25,049 bases of DNA. Source: a virus. The stretch's first letter is position 1; the number at the start of each line of letters is the position of its first letter. This document shows, in pieces, positions 14,197-20,736 of this stretch. The position numbers and the translations under genes were made by a program. Below the pieces are notes generated by a model that saw only the letters and a program-made list of their open reading frames with translations, was not told the DNA's origin and made no database searches. The stretch is from IMG/VR virus record IMGVR_UViG_3300044846_000970, positions 1-25,049 of that record, one strand, 5' to 3'.

Positions 14197-14648
14197 TAGT
14201 AGTCGCCTTTAAAGTGATTGAAAAAGTATGCGGGTATTTCGCTATGTTTTAGATTCATGCTTACAGCCTTACCACCTGTTGCATTGATTTGGTTGGCTAC
14301 ATCGTCCATGCTCTTGTTAGTACCACCCCAGTTGGATTGATTGTAGAACATGTACGTGTTAGTGGTGTATGCAATCTTTGCATAATCCATGCGAGTTGAT
14401 GGGTCAAGCAATACCACCATTGCGTAATCTTGCGAGTAGTTACGTAGCACATCCAAACCACCTGCACTAAATCCTATGAGTGCAGTTGTCTTCGGGTCTA
14501 CGTTTGCGATACTGGATAGCTTAGTTCCGTATGGTGCTATGTGTATTTCATAGCGTGACCACATCCAAGCGGGAATCTGTTTTTCCATCCATGCCGGGGT
14601 AGCATAGTGCATGCCCCCCCAAATGATTAGTGTGCAAAGTGCGTTCAT
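14196..14648 (-). CDS. small alpha/beta-hydrolase-like protein
   Basis: The 150-residue protein has the order of elements of a minimal alpha/beta hydrolase: a strand with oxyanion-hole-like turn TLIIWGGMHYATP near residues 6-18, strand YEIHIAPYG, nucleophile elbow ALIGFSAGG with Ser61, strand MVVLLDPS with Asp82, strand NTYMFYNQSNWGG near 97-109, and KHSEIPAYFF with His135. A Ser-Asp-His triad is therefore possible. It lacks the usual N-terminal strands and cap. The first 20 residues could be mistaken for a signal peptide, but more likely form a core strand. Substrate unknown. This is unusual cargo among tiny phage early genes. Confidence 0.66.
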   Translation of the reverse strand: MNALCTLIIWGGMHYATPAWMEKQIPAWMWSRYEIHIAPYGTKLSSIANVDPKTTALIGFSAGGLDVLRNYSQDYAMVVLLDPSTRMDYAKIAYTTNTYMFYNQSNWGGTNKSMDDVANQINATGGKAVSMNLKHSEIPAYFFNHFKGDY

Positions 14649-14650
14649 GG

Positions 14651-14857
14651 TTACTTGTATGTTTCGTTGTAGTATTGTTTATGTTCTCCATTAAAACAAT
14701 CAGAATGACCTTCGTCATAGGCATCCTCAATCTGCTCCTTTTCCTTTACTTTGGCAAGCATCTTCAAATCACTTATTGCTATTGCATTCAATGTGCCTTC
14801 GGCTATTTGGTTGCGTAGTTCATCTATCAACCATTCTACTGCTGTTTCTTTTTTCAT
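14651..14857 (-). CDS. conserved small protein with EQI.DAY..GH.D motif
   Basis: The 68-residue protein reads MKKETAVEWLIDELRNQIAE, then AKVKEKEQIEDAYDEGHSDC and ends QYYNETYK. The order TAVEWL, KEKEQIxxAYxxG and YYNETYK is a familiar small protein of Bacteroidota phages, function unknown. Its start has a textbook ribosome-binding site, AAGGAGGTGA at 14861-14870, six bases from the ATG after GGAGG, and an ATGA overlap with the upstream gene. Confidence 0.75.
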   Translation of the reverse strand: MKKETAVEWLIDELRNQIAEGTLNAIAISDLKMLAKVKEKEQIEDAYDEGHSDCFNGEHKQYYNETYK

Positions 14858-15153
14858 TTGTCACCTCCTTCAAATATATTCTCATAGTATCCTTTGCCAC
14901 TATATCTAAATATGTTCTGCTTTGTTTCAGTTACTTCAATGTGCCAAAACACACCTAATTTAAAACCCATGTCGAAGGCTTGTATAATATCCTTGCGGCA
15001 ATTAGTTTCGGCTACTTCCTTAAGTTCATCCATTGCAGCAACAAATTCTGCGGGACTCATGGTACGTTCTGAATAACGTTTGAATAAGGCCCGAAAGCCT
15101 TGGTCAAAATATGTTGCAGCTTGTATGCTGTGGTTTGTGTTTTTATTACTCAT
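14854..15153 (-). CDS. small hypothetical protein related to its downstream neighbour
   Basis: I prefer the ATG at 15153 (MSNKNTNHSIQAATYFDQGF) over the one at 15168, because GGAGGTAG at 15156-15163 lies five bases before it and the overlap with the upstream gene becomes eight bases. The 99-residue product has AEFVAAMDELKEVAETNCRK and DIIQAFDMGFKLGVFW, echoing the AY..G..DG motif of its neighbours. It ends NIFEGGDK. Function unknown. Confidence 0.66.
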   Translation of the reverse strand: MSNKNTNHSIQAATYFDQGFRALFKRYSERTMSPAEFVAAMDELKEVAETNCRKDIIQAFDMGFKLGVFWHIEVTETKQNIFRYSGKGYYENIFEGGDK

Positions 15154-15349
15154 CACTACCTCCGTCATATTGAATCGCTAAATGAATGATTAATCCCACA
15201 TTTAATATACCCCATATCATTAGCAAACTGAATCTACCCATTTTAGGCCATTTTGTAACATCGGTTTCTAACGTAATGAATAAAGCGCATAGATATGCAA
15301 GCACTGCTGATGCTACTAAGTAAATCAGTATTTTAATTTGCTTACTCAT
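15146..15349 (-). CDS. small two-pass membrane protein
   Basis: The 67-residue protein has two membrane segments, KILIYLVASAVLAYLCALFI and LLMIWGILNVGLIIHLAIQY, joined by a loop TLETDVTKWPKMGRF. Its length and topology resemble small phage membrane proteins, including some holins, but it is far from the lysis genes and in the early strand. It may remodel the membrane or block superinfection (inference). Its start overlaps the exonuclease stop as ATGA; its last codons (GGSDE) carry the next gene's Shine-Dalgarno site. Confidence 0.65.
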   Translation of the reverse strand: MSKQIKILIYLVASAVLAYLCALFITLETDVTKWPKMGRFSLLMIWGILNVGLIIHLAIQYDGGSDE

Positions 15350-16116
15350 AGTGCTAAGGTATTAAGGTATTCACGCCACATCGGTACACGCTCCTGGAGC
15401 TTTGCAATTGCTGCTTCATCAAACTCCACAACCTTCTCGTGGATGCGTTCAGCAATGGGTATATCAAACGCCCATTCATCACGTGGTGTTTCTAGGTTTG
15501 CATCCGGGTATTCGCGAAGGAATCGTGGCATGTCGTATATCATGTTACGTTCAATGCTCTTTGCCTTCTTTAAAAATACAGGGTCACCTTGTGGATCAAT
15601 AAGATTTAGTCTGCGCGATAGGCGGTACTTTTCATCATTAATCATTTCGATGGGTGCGCTTACTAGCACATAACAAAACGTAGCACGCGGTGCGCCCGTG
15701 AGCCAACAATATGCTTGCCCCTGCCAGTAGTAATCTTTGCTTATATCATTCTGCTTTGCATCCATGAAGGTGTGTATATCCCAACTGCTTTTGATATCAG
15801 GCACGTTTACAACCAGTCCTATTTCATCATCTTTGATAAGTAAATCGGGTGTGCCTTTGATGTACTCATTTACAAACATCTCTTCATTCTTAAATACGAT
15901 TTCACCGCGTGACCTGCGCCACATATCAATGGCATCATTCTCTACGGCTAAACCTTTCTCAATGTACTTGTTGCTAATCTCTTTGTAGCGATTGTACTTC
16001 TGCTGGATGTAGACTTCAAGCAGTGCGCTCTTTGTGGTTTCGCTAAGTCCTGATTTAGTCCTAGCATCGGTCATCAACTTACCAAGTTGTGACGCTCTGA
16101 ATAGTGTGTTGTTCAT
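15346..16116 (-). CDS. lambda-Exo/YqaJ-type recombination exonuclease
   Basis: The ATG at 16116 (MNNTLFRASQLGKLM) is chosen; the longer frame from 16137 would need a TTG that lies inside the promoter -7 box. The 256-residue protein has the YqaJ/lambda-exonuclease core: Glu59 in KGLAVENDAIDMW, GTPDLLI with Asp91, the DIK motif (Asp107, Lys109) in VPDIKSSWDIHTF, and the helix YYWQGQAYCWLTG. These enzymes resect duplex ends to leave 3' tails for an annealing protein, which is encoded next to it. Together they form a phage single-strand annealing recombination pair. Confidence 0.85.
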   Translation of the reverse strand: MNNTLFRASQLGKLMTDARTKSGLSETTKSALLEVYIQQKYNRYKEISNKYIEKGLAVENDAIDMWRRSRGEIVFKNEEMFVNEYIKGTPDLLIKDDEIGLVVNVPDIKSSWDIHTFMDAKQNDISKDYYWQGQAYCWLTGAPRATFCYVLVSAPIEMINDEKYRLSRRLNLIDPQGDPVFLKKAKSIERNMIYDMPRFLREYPDANLETPRDEWAFDIPIAERIHEKVVEFDEAAIAKLQERVPMWREYLNTLAL

Positions 16117-16134
16117 GTTATATTGATTGATGGT

Positions 16135-16142
16135 CAAATATA
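16135..16142 (-). promoter_or_regulatory. candidate Bacteroidota promoter -7 box
   Basis: The minus strand carries TATATTTG (consensus TAnnTTTG) 18 bases before the exonuclease ATG. No TTTG is present at the -33 distance; a palindrome occupies that place. The downstream TTTGACCATCAA resembles the 17.2 kb promoter region (TTTGACCCATCAA), which supports a real start signal. Confidence 0.5.
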
Positions 16143-16145
16143 CAA

Positions 16146-16817
16146 CTATTCGGAAATTCCGAACTGTTGCTTTTTGTTATTGATTTCGTCAGCTACCTCA
16201 GCAAGTACCTCAGGGCTGCAGGCTTTGAAGATTTTGTGAAGCTGTGTGAGGTCGGTTGAAGCTGCGATAAGTTCACGCACATACGCTACGTCCTGCTCAT
16301 GCCCCCTGCCTAACGCACCCTTCAACTTGAATGGCTTGTATGTATCCTTGTTCTTGCGGTTAAGGTCACGACCAAACACTTTTCCTAATGACAATGCAGC
16401 GTTTTTAAGGCATTCTGCTTTGAGTTTACCGAATGCTAAGTCCATTGCATTAGCTTTTTTATTATCGGGGTTTAATGCCCATCTATTGCGGTCGCTGCCT
16501 GTTACATTATCCGGTACTTTGTCCACCATAATGATGACAGATGCCGCCCCTGTACGCCTTAATTCATATCCACTGATGGGATGTATCACCACTAAATCCA
16601 TTGATGCCTGCACTTCATTAGCTAATACCGCCCACTTGAAATTCTCAGTGCGCCAATGTCCAAAGAATAATTCATCAAGTGTAGTTTCTACGTGGCTAAT
16701 GACTAGCGTGCGTGCTTTCTTATCGGGTGTTGATTCAATACCCAGTTCATCAGGTTCTGCATTGAGCATCTGCTGAAACTTCTGCAATGCTTCAAGATTG
16801 TCTTTGTGAAAGTTCAT
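16146..16817 (-). CDS. Rad52-like single-strand annealing protein
   Basis: The 223-residue protein contains a pattern I know from phage Rad52-family annealing proteins: GHWRTENFKWAVLANEVQAS near residues 53-72, then VIHPISGYELRRTGAASVII, and LKAECLKNAALSLGKVFGRD followed by LNRKNKD. Such proteins coat 3' tails and anneal complementary strands during phage recombination and concatemer formation. The partner exonuclease lies directly downstream. The C-terminal 50 residues are helical (ELIAASTDLTQLHKIFKACS) and probably mediate contacts. Confidence 0.8.
   Translation of the reverse strand: MNFHKDNLEALQKFQQMLNAEPDELGIESTPDKKARTLVISHVETTLDELFFGHWRTENFKWAVLANEVQASMDLVVIHPISGYELRRTGAASVIIMVDKVPDNVTGSDRNRWALNPDNKKANAMDLAFGKLKAECLKNAALSLGKVFGRDLNRKNKDTYKPFKLKGALGRGHEQDVAYVRELIAASTDLTQLHKIFKACSPEVLAEVADEINNKKQQFGISE
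16149..16163. promoter_or_regulatory. perfect 7+1+7 palindrome upstream of the exonuclease gene
   Basis: TTCGGAA-A-TTCCGAA lies in the last codons of the annealing-protein gene (coding for FGISE) and covers the -33 area of the candidate promoter at 16135-16142. It could be an operator or a small hairpin. The coding constraint may also explain it. Confidence 0.4.
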
Positions 16818-16848
16818 GTTATTATTGATTTGGATTTAAAGATACAAA

Positions 16849-16950
16849 TTAATACTTCATTAGGCAATCATTTAACTCTTGACAATAGTTAAGAATTGCT
16901 AAAACAATTGCGGTGTACACGATGTACTTAATGATTTTGCTTGCTTTCAT
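16849..16950 (-). CDS. possible 33-residue membrane peptide
   Basis: A short frame starting MKASKIIKYIVYTAIVLAIL is followed by NYCQELNDCLMKY and a TAA. The hydrophobic stretch could insert in a membrane. It lies in the 186-base gap between the annealing gene and the 59-residue gene. Nothing beyond its composition and the fit to the gap supports it; the rest of the gap shows no other feature. Confidence 0.3.
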   Translation of the reverse strand: MKASKIIKYIVYTAIVLAILNYCQELNDCLMKY

Positions 16951-17003
16951 AGTTTTGATTTTTAGAAGTTAATGTGCGTTGATGAGCCGCACCCCTCGTT
17001 TGA

Positions 17004-17183
17004 TTAAAGTGATTTGAAAAATTCTGCTACTTTACCAATAGTTGTATTGTTAATCAAATCCTGAATATTCTCATATGAATTCTTGCGAATAGTACCCAAA
17101 TAATTCACGGTAGTAATTACGCAATCATTGTAAATGTTTACTGTTACTTCGAAACCTTTTGCTACTTCAATTGTGTGTGTCAT
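17004..17183 (-). CDS. small hypothetical protein with own promoter
   Basis: The 59-residue product starts MTHTIEVAKGFEVTVNIYND and ends KVAEFFKSL, with a beta-rich first half. No family is recognised. A promoter with an operator-like palindrome lies 31 bases upstream. The first seven codons (MTHTIEV) and flanking bases are identical to the start of the gene at 22534-22869, a 23-base perfect match. It opens the transcript that probably carries the recombination genes. Confidence 0.6.
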   Translation of the reverse strand: MTHTIEVAKGFEVTVNIYNDCVITTVNYLGTIRKNSYENIQDLINNTTIGKVAEFFKSL

Positions 17184-17214
17184 TGTTTTGTGTTTTTGTT
17201 GTTGTTTGATGGGT

Positions 17215-17245
17215 CAAATGTACTGCAATTATTTGCAGTAGCAAG
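17215..17245 (-). promoter_or_regulatory. Bacteroidota-type promoter with embedded operator
   Basis: On the minus strand CTTG (-33, one mismatch to TTTG, 17242-17245) is followed after 19 bases by TACATTTG (17215-17222), matching TAnnTTTG. The ATG of the 59-residue gene is 31 bases further. The spacer holds CTGCAAATAATTGCAG (17223-17238), whose outer six bases on each side are perfectly inverted and which matches two copies at 23168-23210. Confidence 0.72.
17223..17238. promoter_or_regulatory. operator-like 16-bp element, copy 1
   Basis: CTGCAAATAATTGCAG (minus strand) sits exactly in the promoter spacer, where a bound repressor would block RNA polymerase. It matches copy 3 (23195-23210) at 15 of 16 positions and copy 2 (23168-23183) at 13 of 16. 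Confidence 0.65.
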
Positions 17246-17301
17246 AACAAAATTGTTAAAGAATGTTAAAATGTAGTAATGACGCGGGTTACATGGAGAC
17301 A

Positions 17302-17376
17302 ATTTGTCCCTTATAGGGTACAAATATTCGAAGATTTGTAACTTTTATAACCCATCGGGTACACACGAGGGTATAA
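17302..17376. other. structured noncoding stretch after the large terminase gene
   Basis: The 233-base gap 17184-17416 has no plausible gene. Besides the promoter it holds two bulged hairpins: ATTTGTCCC with GGGTACAAAT (17302-17325) and TTATAACCCATCG with CGAGGGTATAA (17345-17376). The element GGGTACA occurs three times (near 17316, 17357 and 17410), with a related GGGTTACA near 17286. Neither hairpin has a clear U-tail. It could be an RNA regulatory structure, a 3' end, or a packaging or replication site; nothing decides between these. Confidence 0.45.
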
Positions 17377-17416
17377 ATGCAACACAATTACTCTTGTTCA
17401 TACCTTCAAGGGTACA

Positions 17417-18715
17417 CTACGCCCACGAATAGCTGCCGTAATTTGGGAATAGTTCAAAGTACATGCGCATCATTATGGCATCAGCGTAGTCAGGACTCTT
17501 GCCGTGCATGCGGGCTATCTCATCTTTGCTTATCACAGCAAGTTTGCCGTCTGCTTCGGGTTGCCTTCTGCGTATCATGTCCAGTTCTTGCACTATCACA
17601 TCCCGGAACTGTGACACTTTAAAAATTATTTTATTCTGTTCGATTAATTCTGCAAGCTTGAAATAACATTCTGCCTTTTGGTTGGTGAACTTATCGGCTT
17701 GCTTAGCACGGCCACCATTAAGGAACCCCCTGCAACGGAGCGCATCAACCGCACCCCCTCCAACCCCATCTTCATCACAGATCACATTGCTAAGTTTGAT
17801 GCTGTGCCTGTCGCATAGTTGACGAATGGTGGCAACTACGGTGGTGATAGGTTGTTTACGTAGCTCGTGTATTTCCATTAACTGCAATCCATGCCACACA
17901 CATATGACGCTACGGTCTTTTCCTAGTCGTGCGATGTCTGCACTTATATATTTTTCTCCTTTGCTTTCTTCATCCCGGAAGCAGCGCACTAAATCATCGT
18001 ACTGGTAAAGGTTGTCTACGCTTTCATCGTATTCCCAGTCACCGTGTAATAGCCTTCGTCTATCTATTTCGGGCAAACGTTCTAGCGTTTCAAGATAGCT
18101 TTCAGGTAGGTGTGGGTTGTCAGTAGGTAGTGAAGGGATAAACGCCAGGTGTTGTGGCAAACTATCCATCTTATGTGGTGCGTAGAACTCATTGTAAAGC
18201 CATCCTTTAGATGGATTGCAAGTGAGTAGCATCTTTGGTGGCAAATCATATTCGCGTAGCTTAAAACGAATGCGGGACTGGAGTATATCTATCGCTCGTT
18301 TGCTAACCTGTGCCGCCTCGTCTACGTAGGCATCTGTTAATTCCAACCCGCCTAGGCTATGGAACTCCGCATCTGAAGGGTATGCAAAAAGGTCTTTGAG
18401 TATTATCTCGCTGCCATTGCTGAATGTTATAACGTGCGTTTGATTGTTGATGGTGTAGTGTTCATTAGGTGCTAAGCCTAACATGTGCGCTACTTCAAAG
18501 AATGTCTTTAGCGTGGTCTTCTTTAACGTATCCAACTTGCTACGGCCTATCAAACCTCGCGTGCCTGGATACTTGAACCTGCGGCTTATTTGCCATGCAC
18601 AACCTATGAACGACTTACTTCCACCTGCTGCACCTCCGAATAGCACCACACGTGCCGGGTGTGAATTACCCAGTACGCGTAGTGCTTCATTTTGTTTCGG
18701 TAGGTACTCAATCAT
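17417..18715 (-). CDS. terL: terminase large subunit
   Basis: The 432-residue protein shows both terminase modules. The ATPase has Walker A GGAAGGSKS (residues 27-35), Walker B TDAYVDEAAQ (Asp132, Glu133) and a coupling-motif-like LLTCNPSKGWL (about 163-173). The RNase H-like nuclease has YISADIARLGKDRS (Asp260), VICDEDGVGGG (Asp314-Asp316) and SPDYADAIMMR near residue 410. It pumps DNA through the portal and cuts concatemers. Unusually, it is encoded in the leftward early/replication operon, next to an SSB-like gene (TAATG overlap), away from the portal and from the small-subunit candidate at 24524. Confidence 0.93.
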   Translation of the reverse strand: MIEYLPKQNEALRVLGNSHPARVVLFGGAAGGSKSFIGCAWQISRRFKYPGTRGLIGRSKLDTLKKTTLKTFFEVAHMLGLAPNEHYTINNQTHVITFSNGSEIILKDLFAYPSDAEFHSLGGLELTDAYVDEAAQVSKRAIDILQSRIRFKLREYDLPPKMLLTCNPSKGWLYNEFYAPHKMDSLPQHLAFIPSLPTDNPHLPESYLETLERLPEIDRRRLLHGDWEYDESVDNLYQYDDLVRCFRDEESKGEKYISADIARLGKDRSVICVWHGLQLMEIHELRKQPITTVVATIRQLCDRHSIKLSNVICDEDGVGGGAVDALRCRGFLNGGRAKQADKFTNQKAECYFKLAELIEQNKIIFKVSQFRDVIVQELDMIRRRQPEADGKLAVISKDEIARMHGKSPDYADAIMMRMYFELFPNYGSYSWA

Positions 18716-18948
18716 TAGAAGGGTAAATCACCTGTGCCTTGTGAATCATCTACCTCTTCACGCTTCACCAATGGCTCACTCATCTTGCCACTAAAGAACT
18801 TACCGCTCTTGCCTTCCTTTACCCACGCAGCAAGGCGCATCTTCTTACCATTGACCATGATTTCACCTGTGTATTCAGGTGCATTGTTTGTTGTTTTGTT
18901 GTTTTTGAATAGGGTGAATTGACCCTCTTGCATTGTGTAGTTACTCAT
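18715..18948 (-). CDS. SSB-like protein (DUF736 type) with DLPF tail
   Basis: The 77-residue protein has GQFTLFKNNKTTNNAPEYTG, then EIMVNGKKMRLAAWVKEGKS and GKFFSGKMSEP, a pattern like small DUF736-type OB-like proteins. It ends in an acidic Gly-rich tail, DDSQGTGDLPF, that matches the DDDLPF tip through which bacterial SSB recruits repair and replication proteins. It therefore probably binds single-stranded DNA or competes for SSB partners. It is much shorter than cellular SSB (about 170 residues). Stop and terL start overlap as TAATG. Confidence 0.7.
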   Translation of the reverse strand: MSNYTMQEGQFTLFKNNKTTNNAPEYTGEIMVNGKKMRLAAWVKEGKSGKFFSGKMSEPLVKREEVDDSQGTGDLPF

Positions 18949-18953
18949 TGTGT

Positions 18954-19136
18954 TTAATTATTAATTACGTTTATGTCTTCGTACATTAGTGATATAGTAA
19001 TCTTACCACCTAACTCTGTTGTTTCAACTATATTAAAATCTAATTGCTGGATGCTGTGGCCTTCGATGTAACCGATGTATACTTCTGTATCATCTGAATA
19101 CTGTGCGAGCTTATCCCACAATTCACCTATTGTCAT
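18954..19136 (-). CDS. small conserved hypothetical protein
   Basis: The 60-residue protein starts MTIGELWDKLAQYSDDTEVY, a helix followed by D-D-T-E-V, a layout common in small phage and plasmid proteins of unknown function (MTVGELIxxLxxxxPDxEV). The rest is beta-prone (TELGGKITISLMYEDINVI). It is acidic. Its start forms an ATGA overlap with the upstream gene. Confidence 0.68.
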   Translation of the reverse strand: MTIGELWDKLAQYSDDTEVYIGYIEGHSIQQLDFNIVETTELGGKITISLMYEDINVINN

Positions 19137-19288
19137 AACTTATAGTCGTCATTACCTGTCATCAAATGCAATTCGTTAAGCAGTAGCCACATCGCTTGAT
19201 TGTCTTGCATTGATGGGCGCATACTTCTTCTGATTGCTAAGATAACAAGCTTTCTCAATAGTTCGTTTTCTTTGTTTACATCGTGCAT
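19133..19288 (-). CDS. small helical hypothetical protein
   Basis: This 51-residue frame fills the gap between two genes and overlaps its downstream neighbour as ATGA; its start follows the upstream stop as TAGTATG. It reads MHDVNKENELLRKLVILAIR, then MQDNQAMWLLLNELHLMTGN and ends DDYKL. The helical content and its tight fit support it. No family is recognised. Confidence 0.6.
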   Translation of the reverse strand: MHDVNKENELLRKLVILAIRRSMRPSMQDNQAMWLLLNELHLMTGNDDYKL

Positions 19289-19289
19289 A

Positions 19290-19976
19290 CTAATACTCGT
19301 TTTGCTGTTCAATCAATTCGCGGTAACGTTCCTTCCTAAACTCTGTGAACTGGTACGGCTTGTTGTTATACACGCGGAAGCGCATATCATTGTCCCATGA
19401 AGGCAGTTCATCGTATTCATCCATCAGCATTTGTTCAAACCGTGACGGCTTGGAACGCTTTGCTTCTTGTGCCGGAGCTTCTTCTATCTTCAACTTATCC
19501 GCTGCCTTTTGGATAGCGTCCACCACCTGCGGATGTTGGAACATTTCGTAGATGTTGTTGTTGCTTTGTTGGTCTTTCACCATACGTGTAGTTACCGCAT
19601 CACGCTTGCTAAAAAACTTGCGTATCCATTCAAAGAATACTTGCCCATCAATGCGATTGTATACCGGTCCATATTCACCTTTCATTGCCATTCGAAAACA
19701 CATTTTAAATTCTTCAACACGCAAGTAGTAGTATTCTTCAATAATCAATTCAGCAGTTAGCATCAGTTGTTGTGGACTCATTGGTTGTTGCAAATTAAAG
19801 TACTGCTGACACTCATCCATAAGCGCAATTAAAACACTTAACGCAGCTTGTTCTCCTTTAGCTTTTCTAATCTCACTCAGTGCTGGTGATGTCTTGGTCG
19901 CTAAAACTTGTTGCAACGCTGTTTCGATATTGTTCACGGAACTTCTCAAGTTCGCTAGCTCGTTTTTCTCTTTCAT
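19290..19976 (-). CDS. DUF6633-like replication-associated protein
   Basis: The 228-residue protein contains MSPQQLMLTAELIIEEYYYL and then EEFKMCFRMAMKGEYGPVYN followed by RIDGQVFFEWIRKFF, about residues 66-122. This is the pattern I associate with the DUF6633 family, found beside replication initiators in Bacteroidota phages and elements, where a helicase-loader-like or primosomal role is suspected. N-terminal residues are a coiled coil; the C-terminus is acidic and aromatic. Its first 104 bases overlap the end of the initiator gene in another frame, suggesting coupled synthesis. Confidence 0.7.
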   Translation of the reverse strand: MKEKNELANLRSSVNNIETALQQVLATKTSPALSEIRKAKGEQAALSVLIALMDECQQYFNLQQPMSPQQLMLTAELIIEEYYYLRVEEFKMCFRMAMKGEYGPVYNRIDGQVFFEWIRKFFSKRDAVTTRMVKDQQSNNNIYEMFQHPQVVDAIQKAADKLKIEEAPAQEAKRSKPSRFEQMLMDEYDELPSWDNDMRFRVYNNKPYQFTEFRKERYRELIEQQNEY

Positions 19977-20658
19977 TTTGAATTATGTTTTTTGGTTTTT
20001 GATTTTTGATTTTATCCCATTCCCGGCGCATCCAGTTCTTAACTGTGCTTTGCCAATCCTTCATTGATGTCTTGCCTACTATCCATCCATTGGCTTCATA
20101 GTGATCCATAAAGGTGCGGGCGAAATTAACTAACTGAACCTCGTTCATAAAATTCCTACCCGCTGCATTTAGTTCGCCCATCAGGTTGTAGACATCATTC
20201 TCATGAGGCTTCACAAACTTTTTGCGCGTAGTCTTTTTTTCATTTGCATCTTCAATTATAATTTCATTTTCATTTATATTTTCATTTTCATTTACTAAAG
20301 GCATTGCCGTGGCATATGCCGTAGTAGATGCCGTGGCATCTGTATCACAAGTTTGATTTTTTCTTTTTTTCCATCCATCAATAGCACGCACACGCTGCTT
20401 TTCAGCATGAGCCTTACGCTTATCTATTTCAATTTCAAGGCGTGCATTAAAAAAAAGTCCATCATCATCTTGCTGAAACTTTGCCAGCACATCTGCCGTG
20501 GCATTGCCGCAGCATAGCCGTATCATCTTTTCGGTTAAATGTCCTTTTTGATGTTGTAGGCAAAGCAAAGTGATGTATTGACCACGTTCTTCCATAGTCA
20601 AATCCTGCACACCCGAAATGAAATCGGATGAATAAAAAAGAAAAGCCGGGTCTTTCAT
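19873..20658 (-). CDS. replication initiator / DnaT-like protein (DUF1376-type N-terminus)
   Basis: The 261-residue protein begins with AFLFYSSDFISGVQDLTMEE followed by RGQYITLLCLQHQKGHL, the DUF1376-type winged-helix start seen in phage replication initiators. A Thr/Ala and Asn/Glu-rich linker follows (DATASTTAYATA, NENENINENEIIIED; about residues 105-140), then a helical domain with WQSTVKNWMRREWDKIKN typical of phage O- or DnaD-like proteins. It should open the phage origin and recruit helicase. The linker DNA holds tandem repeats that could be its binding sites. A promoter and structured leader precede it. Confidence 0.75.
   Translation of the reverse strand: MKDPAFLFYSSDFISGVQDLTMEERGQYITLLCLQHQKGHLTEKMIRLCCGNATADVLAKFQQDDDGLFFNARLEIEIDKRKAHAEKQRVRAIDGWKKRKNQTCDTDATASTTAYATAMPLVNENENINENEIIIEDANEKKTTRKKFVKPHENDVYNLMGELNAAGRNFMNEVQLVNFARTFMDHYEANGWIVGKTSMKDWQSTVKNWMRREWDKIKNQKPKNIIQNEREKRASELEKFREQYRNSVATSFSDQDITSTE
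20230..20339. repeat. candidate replication origin: tandem 12-bp iterons beside AT-rich DNA
   Basis: Plus-strand TGCCGTGGCAT occurs at 20305-20315 and 20329-20339, with TGCCGTAGTAG at 20317-20327 exactly between: three units at a strict 12-base spacing. A fourth perfect copy lies at 20494-20504. The unit is itself nearly palindromic (ATGCC-GT-GGCAT). Beside it, 20230-20294 is very AT-rich with repeated ATTTTC/TTTCAT blocks. Iterons within the initiator gene next to an AT-rich stretch resemble the lambda O/ori layout. Coding repetition is the alternative explanation. Confidence 0.5.
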
Positions 20659-20664
20659 AAACTA

Positions 20665-20736
20665 AATACCCACCACTACACACAAAGGCAACCCAGCGCA
20701 CGGTTGTGCTTATGGCAATGCGGTAATGGTGGGATT
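20665..20736 (-). promoter_or_regulatory. structured leader of the replication-initiator gene
   Basis: The 107 bases between the promoter -7 box and the initiator ATG hold a distant inverted repeat: CCCACCA near 20727-20733 and TGGTGGG near 20669-20675, with AAT/ATT extending it after one bulge. A smaller CAACC/GGTTG stem lies inside. The 3' arm is about seven bases before the ATG, so folding could hide the start. A 12-codon frame (MKNILNPTITALP) starts just upstream. Confidence 0.4.

Noticed and set aside
14614-14620. Run of seven C (G on the coding strand) in the hydrolase-like gene as a frameshift site
   Set aside because: The frame is intact across it (IWGGMH), and no longer product in another frame looks like protein of this family.
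15346-16137. Longer exonuclease frame starting at 16137
   Set aside because: That start is TTG within the TATATTTG box; the ATG at 16116 fits known N-termini (MNNTLFRASQ) and the promoter.
16818-17003. CRISPR-like or tRNA-like structure in the gap
   Set aside because: No repeat-spacer pattern or cloverleaf with CCA arm; only a possible 33-codon frame is present.
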